From Demequina sp. NBRC 110054 (GTDB lineage: Bacteria; Actinomycetota; Actinomycetes; Actinomycetales; Demequinaceae): DNA of 64,000 nucleotides. The translations under genes were made by a program, and so were the position numbers. Each line of letters starts with the position of its first letter. The first letter of the stretch is position 1. Shown one piece after another: positions 43,964 to 53,210 of the stretch. The stretch lies in the NCBI RefSeq assembly GCF_002090115.1, contig NZ_BBRK01000005.1, positions 496,001 to 560,000 on the forward strand, given 5' to 3'. Below the pieces are notes generated by a model that saw nothing but the letters and a program-made list of their open reading frames with translations, searched no databases and was not told the DNA's origin.

Positions 43964-44101
43964 TCAGGCAGCCGAAGAGGTTGCACCGTCGAGGTGCTCG
44001 GTGGCCGTGAGCAGCGCACGCTGCTCCGCGGTGAGCTCATGAGTGGAGGCGAGCACGCTCCACACGGACGCCTCGGGCCAGTGATAGGTCTCGTCTCTCA
44101 T
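43964..44101 (-). CDS. small hypothetical protein, 45 residues
   Basis: MRDETYHWPEASVW opens a 45-codon frame preceded by AAAGGAG 7 bases upstream, the best ribosome site in the 525-base gap between the HNH and AIM24 genes. The product is mildly acidic and soluble, with no signal or membrane segment (a helix such as ELTAEQRALLTATEHL is likely). I do not recognise it. The remaining gap sequence is less GC-rich than its surroundings; a short plus-strand frame from ATG 44164 has no clear coding character. Confidence 0.45.
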   Translation of the reverse strand: MRDETYHWPEASVWSVLASTHELTAEQRALLTATEHLDGATSSAA

Positions 44102-44368
44102 GTGCTTGCTCCTTTCTCGTCTACCCCTCTTATCGACGGCACACCGGACGAGTGAAGGAACAGATGCGGGCCGCAGGCTCAGATGTGACAGGGATCGCAC
44201 TCTCGGACGTGTGCGGAGAGACCGCTCACGCGTTCTACGGCGCACGCAAGGACCTCATCCACGCGCCGAGGGTGGGTTCAGTGCGGTGCCACCATGTCCG
44301 TCAGATGCGCCTGAACGCTACGTCCGGGGATGTAGCCGGATCTCAAACCCAGGGGAGCTCCGTCCGCC

Positions 44369-45043
44369 CTAGTTGTTGCGCTGCGGGTTCACCTTCTGGA
44401 TCCAGCCGATCAGGTCGTTCGTCGACCGCGTCTGGAGCCACACGCGACCGGGCCCGGTGAAGTCCGTCACGAGCCCCTCGCCGCCGAGCAGGGTGGACTT
44501 CCAGCTGCCGGCCTTGCGCACGGAGTACTGCACCGAGTCGTCGAAGGCGACCACGTGTCCGGTGTCGAGGGTGATCGTCTCGCCCGCCGCGAGCGTGGTC
44601 GCCTGGATCGCGCCGTAGGACGCGAGCAGCAGCTCACCGACGCCGGAGCAGCGCAGCAGGATCAGCCCCTCGCCGGAGAAGAAGGACCTGCCGCCGCCCC
44701 ACTTGGAGTCCACGTCGATCGATGGGTCGGACGCGATCCACGATCCCGACTGCACGAGCAGCGCGCCGCGACCATCGAGCGTCACCTCAGCCATGTCGCC
44801 GGGCAGCTGCGCAGCGACGCCTACCTGGCCGCCCGCACTCGAATGGAAGTCGTTGACGAAGAAGCTCTCACCGCCGAGCGAGCGCTTGAGGCCGCTCATG
44901 AATCCGCCACGGGTCGAGGTCTCCATCGAGATGTCGCCGCGGGTGAGAGCCATCGCGCCGGCCTCGACTCGGACGCTTCCACCCGGCGGGACCGAGATGT
45001 ACCCGATCGCGAAGGCGGGTCCTGAGGTGATCGTGACGTCCAT
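44369..45043 (-). CDS. AIM24-family protein (TIGR00266-like)
   Basis: A 224-residue beta-rich protein of the AIM24/TIGR00266 family, whose members are named for a mitochondrial protein but have no established bacterial role. Visible blocks are VPPGGSVRVEAGAMALTRGD, MSGLKRSLGGESFFVNDF, GEGLILLRCSGVGELLLASY and FDDSVQYSVRKAGSW. GGGGGAG lies 5 bases before ATG 45043. It stands alone. Confidence 0.82.
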   Translation of the reverse strand: MDVTITSGPAFAIGYISVPPGGSVRVEAGAMALTRGDISMETSTRGGFMSGLKRSLGGESFFVNDFHSSAGGQVGVAAQLPGDMAEVTLDGRGALLVQSGSWIASDPSIDVDSKWGGGRSFFSGEGLILLRCSGVGELLLASYGAIQATTLAAGETITLDTGHVVAFDDSVQYSVRKAGSWKSTLLGGEGLVTDFTGPGRVWLQTRSTNDLIGWIQKVNPQRNN

Positions 45044-45169
45044 GTGTCTCCCCCGTGAGCGGGCAGCACGGTCGGCTCCCCTGCGAGTCACGCTAGCGGC
45101 GTCGCCAGCCGTGCGCGCGGCGGCGGCACTCAGGGCCAGCACGCAGGCGCGTGGGCACCCAGGGGCAGG

Positions 45170-45550
45170 TCACCCAGGGACGATGCGGAAGGTCGCCGGG
45201 TAGGTCGCCTCGCCGACGATCGCACCGACATACGCCGGCCCGTAGCGGTCGTACTTCGCGTGCAGGACATCGTCGATCCGGGGATGCACCGCATCGTCCT
45301 CGGGGACCAGTTCCAAGGCGACGTCGCGCTCGACTCCCCCGGCGCTGATTCGCCCCGCGCCCGAGCGTCGCGCGCGCCGAAACCACGGGTTGTCGACGCC
45401 GTGCGCCGAGCGGACGTAGACGTCGTCCCCGACGGCGGCGACCCAGATGGTCACGAAGCCGCGGAGACTCCCGTCGGCGCGGCGAGACGCGATGCGCAGC
45501 TCGGTCGCGCCACCGATGCGCGACAACTCCGCGGAGGACCAGGAAGCCAT
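45170..45550 (-). CDS. DUF2255-family protein
   Basis: A 126-residue soluble protein resembling the DUF2255 group, related in fold to flavin-binding split-barrel proteins. Recognisable are GFVTIWVAAVGDDVYVRSAHG, NPWFRRARRSGAGRI and HAKYDRYGPAYVGAIVG. GAAGGGA is 9 bases before ATG 45550. It lies 61 bases downstream of the thiolase stop, in the same direction, and may be the last gene of the sco/thiolase transcript. No activity is known. Confidence 0.75.
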   Translation of the reverse strand: MASWSSAELSRIGGATELRIASRRADGSLRGFVTIWVAAVGDDVYVRSAHGVDNPWFRRARRSGAGRISAGGVERDVALELVPEDDAVHPRIDDVLHAKYDRYGPAYVGAIVGEATYPATFRIVPG

Positions 45551-45611
45551 GGGCGTGTCCCTTCTCAGGCCTCCAGCATGCAGGACGGCGCGACGCGTTG
45601 CCGGTGACCGC

Positions 45612-46766
45612 TCAGAGAGGCTCGACGACGACGGCGGAGCCCTGCCCTCCCCCGCCGCAGATCGCCGCGACCCCGAGAGAGCCGGGACCGGTCTGGGCGG
45701 CCGCGCGCGCGACCGTGCCGACGATGCGCGCTCCCGACGCGCCGATGGGGTGGCCGAGCGCGATCGCGCCGCCATGCGCATTCACCTTCGCGGGGTCCAC
45801 GCCCAGGCTCATGGTCGAGGCGAGGGACACCGCGGCGAACGCCTCCGAGATCTCCCAGGCAGTCACGTCGTCGACGGAGCGCCCGGCCCGATCCAGCGCG
45901 GCCCGCGCCGCATTGGCCGGCTGTGCGTGCAGCGACACGTCCGGTCCGGCCACGAGCGCCCAGGACAGCACGCGCGCGAGCGGGTCGGCGACCACGCCCT
46001 CGCGCGCGAGCACGAGGGCCGCCGCGCCGTCGGAGATCTGCGAGGCGTTTCCCGCCGTGATCGTCCCTCGTCCCCCGAACGCGGGACGCAGCCGTGACAA
46101 CGACTCGACCGTCGTCCCCGGTCGCACCCCGTCGTCCGCCGCGACGGGCTCCGCGCCCGGCTTGGGCGCGAGCGGCGCGATCTCCTCGGCCTGGAAGGCC
46201 GCCGACTCGACCAGTCGGCGGTGCGACTCGGCGGCCCACTCATCCTGGCTCTCGCGACTGAGCTCGTACCTCTCGGAGTGCTCCTCGGTGGACGCGCCCA
46301 TGGCGCGATGCTCGAACGCGTCGGTGAGGCCGTCGTGCGCCATCGTGTCCAGCAGCTCGATCGCGCCGTACTTCGCGCCCAGCCGAGACCCGACGTACGC
46401 ATGCGGCGCGAGCGACATCGACTCCATGCCGATCGTGAGGACGACGTCTGCCTCGCCCGTCTCGATGAGCCGAGCCCCCTGCGCGACCGCCTCCGTGCCG
46501 GACAGGCACACGACGTTGAGCGTCGAGGCGGGCGTGGTCATCGGCACGCCGGCGCCCACCGCGGCCTGGCGGGCGGGGTTCTGGCCCGCGCCGCCCTGCA
46601 GCACCTGCCCGGCGACGACGCGGTCGACGGCGTCGGGAGACAGCCCTGCCCGTGACAGCGCCGCCGCACCGGCGTGGGCGCCGAGCGCGGTCGCGGGGAT
46701 CCTTGCGAACTGTCCGCAGTACCTCACGAACGGCGTGCGGGCGTAGCCCGCGATCACGACGCTCAC
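45612..46766 (-). CDS. acetyl-CoA C-acyltransferase (thiolase)
   Basis: Cleaves a 3-oxoacyl-CoA with CoA to acetyl-CoA and a shortened acyl-CoA (or the reverse condensation). The 384-residue protein has nucleophile Cys87 (NVVCLSG), the His of [17 protein letters not shown] and the second cysteine of CGGGGQG. GTG 46766 overlaps the stop of the preceding CoA-transferase subunit gene (GTGA). With the transferase pair it forms a complete route from a free 3-oxoacid to acetyl-CoA plus acyl-CoA. That suits acetoacetate use or the last steps of the 3-oxoadipate pathway. Confidence 0.92.
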   Translation of the reverse strand: MSVVIAGYARTPFVRYCGQFARIPATALGAHAGAAALSRAGLSPDAVDRVVAGQVLQGGAGQNPARQAAVGAGVPMTTPASTLNVVCLSGTEAVAQGARLIETGEADVVLTIGMESMSLAPHAYVGSRLGAKYGAIELLDTMAHDGLTDAFEHRAMGASTEEHSERYELSRESQDEWAAESHRRLVESAAFQAEEIAPLAPKPGAEPVAADDGVRPGTTVESLSRLRPAFGGRGTITAGNASQISDGAAALVLAREGVVADPLARVLSWALVAGPDVSLHAQPANAARAALDRAGRSVDDVTAWEISEAFAAVSLASTMSLGVDPAKVNAHGGAIALGHPIGASGARIVGTVARAAAQTGPGSLGVAAICGGGGQGSAVVVEPL

Positions 46767-47407
46767 GCGACCTCCAGCTCGACGCGCACGGGCGCGCCCG
46801 TGGACTCGACGACCTGCTGCTCGGTGACGTCGGGCGCGAGCCTGCGGAGCACGAGCGAGCCGTCGACCACGTCGAGCACGCACAGGTCGGTGACGATGCG
46901 GTCCACCACGCCGACCCCGGTGAGGGGCAGCGTGCATTCCTCGACGATCTTCGGCGATCCGTCCCGCGCGACGTGATCGGTGAGGACCACGACCCGCTTG
47001 GTGCCCGCGACCAGGTCCATCGCGCCACCCATGCCCTTCACGAGCTTGCCGGGGATGGTCCAGTTGGCGAGGTCACCGCGCTGGGAGACCTGGAGCGCAC
47101 CGAGGATCGCGGCGTCGACGTGGCCGCCGCGGATCATCGCGAACGACGTCGCCGAATCGAAGAAGCTCCCTCCCGGCAGCACCGTCACCGTCTGCTTGCC
47201 CGCGTTGATGAGGTCCGCATCCTCATCGCCGGTCAGCGGGAACGGACCCATGCCGAGCATGCCGTTCTCGCTCTGCAGCGTCACGGTCACGCCTGGCGGC
47301 AGGTGGTTGGCCACGAGGGTCGGGATCCCGATCCCAAGGTTCACGTACTGGCCGTCCTCGAGCTCCTCGGCCGCGACCGCCGCCATCTCGTCACGCGTCC
47401 ACGCCAT
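46763..47407 (-). CDS. scoB: 3-oxoacid CoA-transferase, subunit B
   Basis: The catalytic-glutamate subunit of a heterodimeric CoA transferase that moves CoA from succinyl-CoA to a 3-oxoacid. The 214-residue protein has [16 protein letters not shown], the SENG active-site motif ([12 protein letters not shown]) and [23 protein letters not shown]. One base separates it from the subunit A stop. PcaJ (3-oxoadipate) and ScoB (acetoacetate) are too alike to separate by eye, so the substrate is left open. Confidence 0.9.
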   Translation of the reverse strand: MAWTRDEMAAVAAEELEDGQYVNLGIGIPTLVANHLPPGVTVTLQSENGMLGMGPFPLTGDEDADLINAGKQTVTVLPGGSFFDSATSFAMIRGGHVDAAILGALQVSQRGDLANWTIPGKLVKGMGGAMDLVAGTKRVVVLTDHVARDGSPKIVEECTLPLTGVGVVDRIVTDLCVLDVVDGSLVLRRLAPDVTEQQVVESTGAPVRVELEVA

Positions 47408-47408
47408 G

Positions 47409-48104
47409 TCAGGCCTCCCTCGTCGTGCGCTGCTCGATGTCCTTGACGCGCGGCACCGACCTCACCAGTCGCTGCACGAAGATGCCGGGGGTCTCGACGG
47501 TGTCGGGATCCAGCGGATGCGGGTCGACCTCCTCGGCCTCCGCGAGCGTGATCCGCCCCGACATCGCGGCGAGCGGATTGAAGTTGCGCGCCGTGAAGCG
47601 ATAGCGCAGGTTGCCGGCGGTGTCGGCGCGATGTGCCTTCACGAGCGCGACGTCGGCGACGATCCCGCGCTCGAGCACGTACTCGACTCCGTCGAACATC
47701 GAGGTCGGCTTGCCCTCCGCGACGGGCGTGCCGACTCCCGTGCGCGTGTAGAAGCCCGCGATCCCCGCACCTCCCGCGCGCATCCGCTCGGCGAGGGTGC
47801 CCTGCGGGGTGAACTCCACCTCGAGCCTTCCCGCAAGGTACTGCTCCGCGAAGAGCTTGTTCTCGCCCACGTAGGACGCGACGACCTTCCGCACCTGGCC
47901 GGCCTCGAGCAGGATGCCGAGGCCCTTGCCGTCGACGCCCATGTTGTTGCTCACGATCGTGAGATCGCGCGCCCCGGAGGCCCTCACCGCCTCGATCAGA
48001 TCGGTCGGATTGCCGCTGAGGCCGAAGCCCCCGACCGCGATGATCTGTCCGTCCCGCACCACATCGGCGACCGCCTCGGCCGCGCTCCCGTACAGCTTCC
48101 CCAT
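47409..48104 (-). CDS. scoA: 3-oxoacid CoA-transferase, subunit A
   Basis: The CoA-binding partner of subunit B. The 231-residue protein has the glycine loop [53 protein letters not shown] and [20 protein letters not shown], all standard for SCOT/PcaI alpha subunits. AAGGAG lies before ATG 48104. It is the first gene of the sco-thiolase operon and is divergent from an IclR regulator across a gap with paired palindromes. Confidence 0.9.
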   Translation of the reverse strand: MGKLYGSAAEAVADVVRDGQIIAVGGFGLSGNPTDLIEAVRASGARDLTIVSNNMGVDGKGLGILLEAGQVRKVVASYVGENKLFAEQYLAGRLEVEFTPQGTLAERMRAGGAGIAGFYTRTGVGTPVAEGKPTSMFDGVEYVLERGIVADVALVKAHRADTAGNLRYRFTARNFNPLAAMSGRITLAEAEEVDPHPLDPDTVETPGIFVQRLVRSVPRVKDIEQRTTREA

Positions 48105-48126
48105 GACGTCCGACTCCTTTGTCTGA

Positions 48127-48223
48127 CCACATCGTGGATACCTCGGACGCTAGCTCCCCGTAGAGGACGCGTCAATCACATGGCACGATGTGGGCAAGGG
48201 CGATCCGGGCGACCACTATGTGG
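48127..48223. promoter_or_regulatory. candidate IclR operators between scoA and iclR
   Basis: The 219-base divergent gap holds CCACATCGTGG (48127-48137), CACAT-N6-ATGTG (48177-48192) and CCACTATGTGG (48213-48223). The first and third share the form CCAC-N3-GTGG, 86 bases apart. They lie where a regulator would control both scoA and its own gene. A run rich in AGC, AAG and CAG triplets follows (about 48239-48300). Confidence 0.5.
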
Positions 48224-48323
48224 ACGCCCGGCACAGGTGGAAGCAGCAGCGGCGCAGCAAGAAGCAGAAGCAGCAAGCAGCTGGCAGCAGAAGCAGCGGG
48301 CAGGTGAACGCAAGGGAGCGGAC

Positions 48324-49106
48324 ATGGCGGAACAGGGCGCACAGGTGGTCGCTCGGGTGGGCGCGGTGCTGCGCACCCTGAGCGCGAGCGCGGGCGAGCC
48401 GGTGCCCACCGCCCGCGTCGCCGAGTCCGCGCACCTGACCAGGCCGACGGCGCATCGTCTGCTCACCGCCCTCGCGGCAGAGGGGCTCGTGGACCGCGAT
48501 CCCGATCGCGGCTGGCTCCTGGGCCCCGAGGCGTACATCCTCGGCTCCGTGGCCGCCGAGCGCTACGACATCGCCTCCCTCGCCTCGGACGCCGTGCGCG
48601 AGGTCGCGCGGCTCACGGGAGAGAGCGCCTTCCTCTCCGCGAGGCGCGGCGACGAGACGGTCTGCCTCCTGCGTGAGGAGGGTGCGTTCCCACTGCGCTC
48701 GCACGTGCTCTACGAGGGGATCCGCTTCCCGCTCGGCGTCGCGTCGGCCGGCCTCGCCATCCTCGCGATGTCCCCCGCGGCCGAGCGCGAGGCCTACCTG
48801 GCGCGCGCAGACCTGACAACCGCGTGGGGCCCCGCGCACGCGTCAGGCCCGCTGCGCGAACGCCTCGAGAGCGCGCGCCGCACGGGCTACGTCGTCAACC
48901 CCGGCCTGCTCGTCGAGGGCAGCTGGGGCATGGCCGCCGCGATCTTCGACGTCAAGGGCCGCCCCGCGTGGGCACTGTCGGCCACGGGAGTGGAGTCGCG
49001 CTTCGGCCCCGACCGCCAGCCCGAGATCGGGCGCATCCTTCTCGAGCAGGCCCATACTGTCGGGCGTCTCCTTGCCGAACGGGCGGGGGCCGGGCAGACG
49101 CGCTGA
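48324..49106 (+). CDS. IclR-family transcriptional regulator
   Basis: A 260-residue winged-helix regulator with the N-terminal HTH (PTARVAESAHLTRPTAHRLL) and a C-terminal effector domain (ETVCLLREEGAFPLRSHVLYE, GIRFPLGVASAGLAILA). Upstream AGGGAG supports ATG 48324; the frame continues upstream through low-complexity sequence with no support. It is divergent from the CoA-transferase/thiolase operon and is the expected regulator of it, as PcaR-type IclR proteins are for 3-oxoadipate genes. The effector is unknown. Confidence 0.88.
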   Translation: MAEQGAQVVARVGAVLRTLSASAGEPVPTARVAESAHLTRPTAHRLLTALAAEGLVDRDPDRGWLLGPEAYILGSVAAERYDIASLASDAVREVARLTGESAFLSARRGDETVCLLREEGAFPLRSHVLYEGIRFPLGVASAGLAILAMSPAAEREAYLARADLTTAWGPAHASGPLRERLESARRTGYVVNPGLLVEGSWGMAAAIFDVKGRPAWALSATGVESRFGPDRQPEIGRILLEQAHTVGRLLAERAGAGQTR

Positions 49107-49191
49107 ACGGCCTCACTCGTGGGAATGCACGCACCCGGATAGGCTGAGCCTCACGATCGGGGCAAGGGCGCCTCGAGTGCGGAGGACCACC

Positions 49192-50124
49192 TTGGACGTC
49201 GCGATCCACACCTTGAGGTACTTCAGCGTGCTCGCGGAGGAGCTCCACTTCGCGAGGGCGGCGGAGCGGCTGTCCATCTCCTCGCCCTCGCTCAGCCAGC
49301 AGATCTCGGGGCTCGAGCGCTCCGTCGGCGGACAGCTCTTCGAGCGCACATCGCGCTCGGTCGCGCTCACGACCCTGGGCACCGCCCTCCTCCCGCATGC
49401 GACGAAGGTGATCGAGGCGCACGACGAGCTGTGCGCGTGGGTCGAGCGGCAGCGCGCAGCGACGGGCCCGAGCCTGCGGATCGGCGTGGTCGCCGCGGGC
49501 GCCGCGCCGCTCACCGCGACCATCATGAACGCGGTGCGGTCCATCCCCGACCTCAGGCTCGAGATGCGCCGCGTCGGCTTCTTCGACGTCGTGCCCGAGC
49601 TGCTGGCGGATCGCGTCGACGTGGTCCTCGCGGCCGCCCCGCTCGCGCACGACCCGACCGTCGTCAGCACGAGCCCGCTATGGACCGAGCCGAGGGTGCT
49701 CGTCGTCCCGGCCGCGCATCCCCTCGCGGGTCGCGAGTCGATCTCGATCGACGAGATCCCGCACGAGACCTTCATCGCGGCCTCGGGCGCAGACCCCGAG
49801 GCGCTGTCCTGGTGGCTCGTCGACCCGCGGCCGGACGGCAGCCACCCGCACGTCGGAGCGCGCGCGAACGACATCGAGGGGATCCTCGATCTCGTGGAGG
49901 CCGGCATGGGCGTCAACATCGCCGCCGCCTCCGCCGCCGCCCACTTCCCCAGGGCGTCGCTCGCCTTCGTCCCGGTGCGCGACATCGAGCCCGCCACGGT
50001 GCTCCTGTGCACGCGCACCCAGCGCTCGGACATCGCGGAGCGCTTCGCCCAAATCGCGCAGACCGAGGCCCGCCGCGCCTGGGCAGCGGGAGGCTCCGTC
50101 GGCAGGGTCGGCGCGGATCGATAG
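49192..50124 (+). CDS. LysR-family transcriptional regulator
   Basis: A 310-residue regulator with the LysR HTH at the N-terminus (HTLRYFSVLAEELHFARAAE, SISSPSLSQQISGLERSVGG) and a periplasmic-binding-like effector domain. The start is probably TTG 49192, which has GGAGG 6 bases upstream and gives the canonical family N-terminus; no ATG fits. TAGGCT near 49139 may be the -10. It is transcribed towards a cupin and an esterase gene, 116 bases away, and could regulate them, though LysR genes are more often divergent from their targets. Confidence 0.85.
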   Translation: MDVAIHTLRYFSVLAEELHFARAAERLSISSPSLSQQISGLERSVGGQLFERTSRSVALTTLGTALLPHATKVIEAHDELCAWVERQRAATGPSLRIGVVAAGAAPLTATIMNAVRSIPDLRLEMRRVGFFDVVPELLADRVDVVLAAAPLAHDPTVVSTSPLWTEPRVLVVPAAHPLAGRESISIDEIPHETFIAASGADPEALSWWLVDPRPDGSHPHVGARANDIEGILDLVEAGMGVNIAAASAAAHFPRASLAFVPVRDIEPATVLLCTRTQRSDIAERFAQIAQTEARRAWAAGGSVGRVGADR

Positions 50125-50240
50125 GCGGCGCCTCACGATCGTTAAGAAGGACGTACTTCCGTTCCCCTGACCGCGCCGCCATCCTGGTGCCACCAGGGCG
50201 ACAACGAGGTCGTCTCTGAACCCACATGGAGGTCGGGTCG

Positions 50241-50795
50241 ATGTCCCCGAACGACGCCAGCACGCTCGCACCGCAGCACGCCGGGATCCTTCCCGGCAGC
50301 CCCAAGCCCTTCTACCTCGAGGACGGCGAGGGCGAGAAGTCCGTCGTCTTCGACACCCTGTTCACGATCCTCCTCACCGGCGACGAGACGGACGATCAGT
50401 ACGACGTCTTCAGCTGCGAGGGCAACGCGGGCGACATCATCCCCGCGCACATCCACCCCTTCACCCACGAGATCTTCTTCATCATCGACGGCGCCGTGCA
50501 CCTGTGGATGGACGACGAGAACGGCTTCAAGGACGACCGCGTGCTCACGCAGGGCGGCTTCGGCTACGTCCCCAAGGGCACCATCCACGCGTTCCGCATG
50601 GAGGCGACCTCCAAGATCATGGGCGTGAGCTCCGCGGGCTTCGCGCGCTTCTTCCACGCGATGGGACGCCCGACGGACAAGCCCGGCATCCCCACCCCGA
50701 AGGAGTTCTTCATCCCCACGATCGACCAGATGAAGACCGCGGGCGAGCTGTACGGGACGGTCTTCCGCCCCGACTACAACTTCCTCGAGGACTGA
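50241..50795 (+). CDS. cupin-domain protein, quercetinase-like
   Basis: A 184-residue beta-barrel protein with the metal-binding cupin motif 1, HIHPFTHEIFFIIDGAVH (His, His, Glu), and motif 2 around GYVPKGTIHAF. The pattern is that of quercetin-2,3-dioxygenase-like monocupins, but small cupins also isomerise or decarboxylate. ATG 50241 has GGAGG 8 bases ahead; ATG 50226 lies within that site. It is followed after 5 bases by an esterase, so the two form an operon, likely acting on an ester or lactone and its oxidised product. Confidence 0.8.
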   Translation: MSPNDASTLAPQHAGILPGSPKPFYLEDGEGEKSVVFDTLFTILLTGDETDDQYDVFSCEGNAGDIIPAHIHPFTHEIFFIIDGAVHLWMDDENGFKDDRVLTQGGFGYVPKGTIHAFRMEATSKIMGVSSAGFARFFHAMGRPTDKPGIPTPKEFFIPTIDQMKTAGELYGTVFRPDYNFLED

Positions 50796-50800
50796 GCTCG

Positions 50801-51610
50801 GTGAGGACCGAGCCGCGGGAGTCGACCGCGCTGCGCGACGTCGTGTTCGCGGAGCCGGTCGGCTTCCGACCTCTGTCGCTCGACCTGCACCCGTCTCCCG
50901 CGCCGGGCTCGCCCGTGGTCGTGTTCGTGCACGGCGGCGGCTGGCGCGTCGGCAGCAGGAGCACGCTCGCCCCGACGATGCCGGGATCCGAGCCGTTCGC
51001 GCGCATCGCGGCGGCGGGCCTCGCGGTGGCGTCGGTCGACTACCGTCTGAGCGGCGAGGCGTGCTTCCCCGCCCAGGTGGACGACGTCGCGGGCGCGCTC
51101 GCGTGGCTGCGAGCGCACGCCGACGAACTGGACGTCGACGCGACGAGAATCGTGCTGTGGGGCGAGTCCGCGGGCGCGACCCTGGCCGCGCTCGTGGCGC
51201 TTCACGACGACCCGGCGGTCCGCGACGGGATCGTGGGCGTCGTCGACTGGTACGGGCCGAGCGACCTCATCGCGCTCGCAGAGTCCGAGGGAGCGCTCGA
51301 CGACCCGGCCAATCGCGAGGCGGGCTGGCTCGGCCACGCGGTCGGCGCCGACCTCGCGCGCGCAAGGGCGGCAAGCCCAGTGACGCACGTGCGCACGGGC
51401 GCCGCGCCGTTCCACATCGCGCACGGCACCGACGACGGCGCGGTACCGCCCGCACAGAGCGTCGCCTTCGCCGAGGCGCTGCTCAGCGCGGGCTGCGATG
51501 CGCGGCTGACGCTCGTGCCGGGCGCGGGTCACCTGTGGCAGGGAGAGGTGGACCGCGAGGCTCTGCTCGACGCCGCGATCGACTTCTGCCTGCGCGTCAC
51601 CGAGCCGTGA
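50801..51610 (+). CDS. alpha/beta hydrolase, carboxylesterase-like
   Basis: A 269-residue esterase or lipase-like hydrolase. The oxyanion-hole motif HGGGW, nucleophile elbow GESAGA, Asp in HGTDDGAVPPAQS and His in GAGHLWQG give a complete catalytic set of the BD-FAE/Hsl type. The start is GTG 50801. It is cotranscribed with the cupin and has no signal peptide. The ester substrate is unknown. Confidence 0.85.
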   Translation: MRTEPRESTALRDVVFAEPVGFRPLSLDLHPSPAPGSPVVVFVHGGGWRVGSRSTLAPTMPGSEPFARIAAAGLAVASVDYRLSGEACFPAQVDDVAGALAWLRAHADELDVDATRIVLWGESAGATLAALVALHDDPAVRDGIVGVVDWYGPSDLIALAESEGALDDPANREAGWLGHAVGADLARARAASPVTHVRTGAAPFHIAHGTDDGAVPPAQSVAFAEALLSAGCDARLTLVPGAGHLWQGEVDREALLDAAIDFCLRVTEP

Positions 51611-51681
51611 CAGGCGGAGTGACGACGAGCGGGGCGAAGGCGGGCTGCGCCGTGGGACGAAGCGCCGCGACGCCCGCACCC

Positions 51682-52473
51682 TCAGCCGGCGGAGAGCCTC
51701 ACCGAGATCTCCTGGGCGGTCGCGCGCAGAGATTCCAGGAGCGGGCCCCTCAGCTCATCGGCGCTGTGGCGGTTCGCCGCGACGGCGATGTTGATGGCCG
51801 CGACGGGCGTGTCGCCGCGACCGAAGACGGGCACCGAGACCGAGCGCAAGCCGATCGCGACCTCCTGGTCCTGCACCGCGTAACCCTCTGCCCGGATCGC
51901 GAGGCAATCGGCGTCGAGGGCCTCGAGCGTGCCGACGGCGTTGGGTCCCGCGGCCGCGCCGAAGTCGTGGTCCCGCAGCACCTCATGCCGTTCCTCCTCG
52001 GGCAGATAGGCGAGCAGGAGCTTGCCCATGCTCGTGTAGGCGGCCGGCAGGGTCGAGCCCACCTGGACGTTCGCGGTGACGAGATCCGAGTTGCGCAGCC
52101 TGACCAGGTAAAGCACCTGATCGCCCAGAAGCACGCCGAGGTTGACCGTCTCCCCCGTCGCCTCCGCGAGACGACGCAGCGGCCGCTCCGCGACCTGCAC
52201 GAGGCTCGAGCCACGCAGCGCGGCGGAGCCGAGCGTGAGCACTGCGACGCCCGGTCGCACCGTCCCGTCCTCGAGTCGCTCGACGAATCCGCCCTCCTCG
52301 AGGGTCGCGACCACTCGGAAGGCGGTGGGCATCGGGATGCCCGTCAGATCGCTGATCTCGCGGAGCTTGAGTCCCGTGACGGTCTCGTCGAAGAGCCGCA
52401 GCACGTCGAGGCCCTTCGCGAGCGCCTCGATCCGATAGCGGTTGCCCGCCTTGTCGTCCTCACTGGCCTTCAT
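51682..52473 (-). CDS. IclR-family transcriptional regulator (second)
   Basis: A 263-residue regulator: HTH around LREISDLTGIPMPTAFRVVA and an effector domain with VNLGVLLGDQVLYLVRLRN, LPAAYTSMGKLLLAYLPE and GLRSVSVPVFGRG. ATG 52473 is preferred for the GGTGG ahead of it. It lies between the esterase and a carboxymuconolactone-decarboxylase-like gene, near the divergent SDR-FAH-FAH operon. The palindrome TTACAC-N6-GTGTAA at that operon's start is a plausible target, by proximity only. Confidence 0.88.
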   Translation of the reverse strand: MKASEDDKAGNRYRIEALAKGLDVLRLFDETVTGLKLREISDLTGIPMPTAFRVVATLEEGGFVERLEDGTVRPGVAVLTLGSAALRGSSLVQVAERPLRRLAEATGETVNLGVLLGDQVLYLVRLRNSDLVTANVQVGSTLPAAYTSMGKLLLAYLPEEERHEVLRDHDFGAAAGPNAVGTLEALDADCLAIRAEGYAVQDQEVAIGLRSVSVPVFGRGDTPVAAINIAVAANRHSADELRGPLLESLRATAQEISVRLSAG

Positions 52474-52542
52474 GGAACCACCGGCTTTCATGTGTCGAAA
52501 CGCTATCTCGCTCGCCGAGGTCCAGCAACGCGGCACGCCATG

Positions 52543-53097
52543 TCACGAACCGACCCGGAAGACCCGCAGCTGCAGCGCGAGCGTCGCGTAGTAGCCCACA
52601 AGCGTGGTCAGCTCGAAGGCGACAGCGGCCCCAAGCGAGGACTCGAGGTCTGCCCAGGCAGCATCGTCCAGATCCCCGTCGAGCAGCGCGAGGACCGCGA
52701 GGGCGACCACAGCGTCGTCCCCGTCGAAGGACGTCGGGTCCTGGGCGCGCAGCGCCGCGAGCTCGTCGCCCGTGAGCCCGCATGCGGCGCCGACCGCCTC
52801 GTGCGCCTCGCGCTCGAAGGCGCTGTCCCATCGCGCCGCGACCAGCAGGATCGCGATCTCGCGCGCACGATCCGACAGCGCGCCCCGATACCGCAGCGCC
52901 GAGCCGACGCCCTGGAGCGCGGCGCCCAGGTCGGGCGCAAGCAGCATCGCGTTGAACGGGCCTCGCAGCGAGCCGTCCGGGCGCGTGAGCGCGAAGTGCT
53001 GGGGACCTGCCGCGCGCGGCCCTCCCGCGATCGCGTCGTACAGCGCCGCCTGGGCGGCGTCGAGTCCGCCCGGCTCCAAGTCCGGAATCCTCGCCAT
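52543..53097 (-). CDS. carboxymuconolactone decarboxylase family protein
   Basis: A 184-residue helical protein of the CMD/AhpD family. The core is AREIAILLVAARWDSAFERE, followed by AHEAVGAACGLTGDELAAL. The redox CxxC of AhpD is missing, leaving one cysteine, so a peroxidase role is unlikely and the decarboxylase or an unknown role is possible. It begins at ATG 53097 and is divergent from the SDR gene across 113 bases. Confidence 0.8.
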   Translation of the reverse strand: MARIPDLEPGGLDAAQAALYDAIAGGPRAAGPQHFALTRPDGSLRGPFNAMLLAPDLGAALQGVGSALRYRGALSDRAREIAILLVAARWDSAFEREAHEAVGAACGLTGDELAALRAQDPTSFDGDDAVVALAVLALLDGDLDDAAWADLESSLGAAVAFELTTLVGYYATLALQLRVFRVGS

Positions 53098-53180
53098 GAA
53101 CCGCTCCGTTCGTGTCGTCCGGCGGGTTGCGGTTGACGCGCACCCCCTGCCGCCATAGATTTAATCACCGAAACCTGCTT

Positions 53181-53198
53181 TTACACAATGAAGTGTAA
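53181..53198. promoter_or_regulatory. palindrome overlapping the SDR translation signal
   Basis: TTACAC, 6 bases and GTGTAA form a perfect inverted repeat, and its right end runs into the ribosome site AAGGAG (53197-53202) of the SDR gene. It lies in an AT-rich patch. A dimeric regulator such as the nearby IclR could bind here. Confidence 0.6.
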
Positions 53199-53210
53199 GG
53201 AGACATCGCA

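Noticed and set aside
44152-44460. Plus-strand frame of about 100 codons
   Set aside because: It runs into the antisense of the AIM24 gene and ends in low-complexity Ser/Arg sequence; codon pattern is not gene-like.
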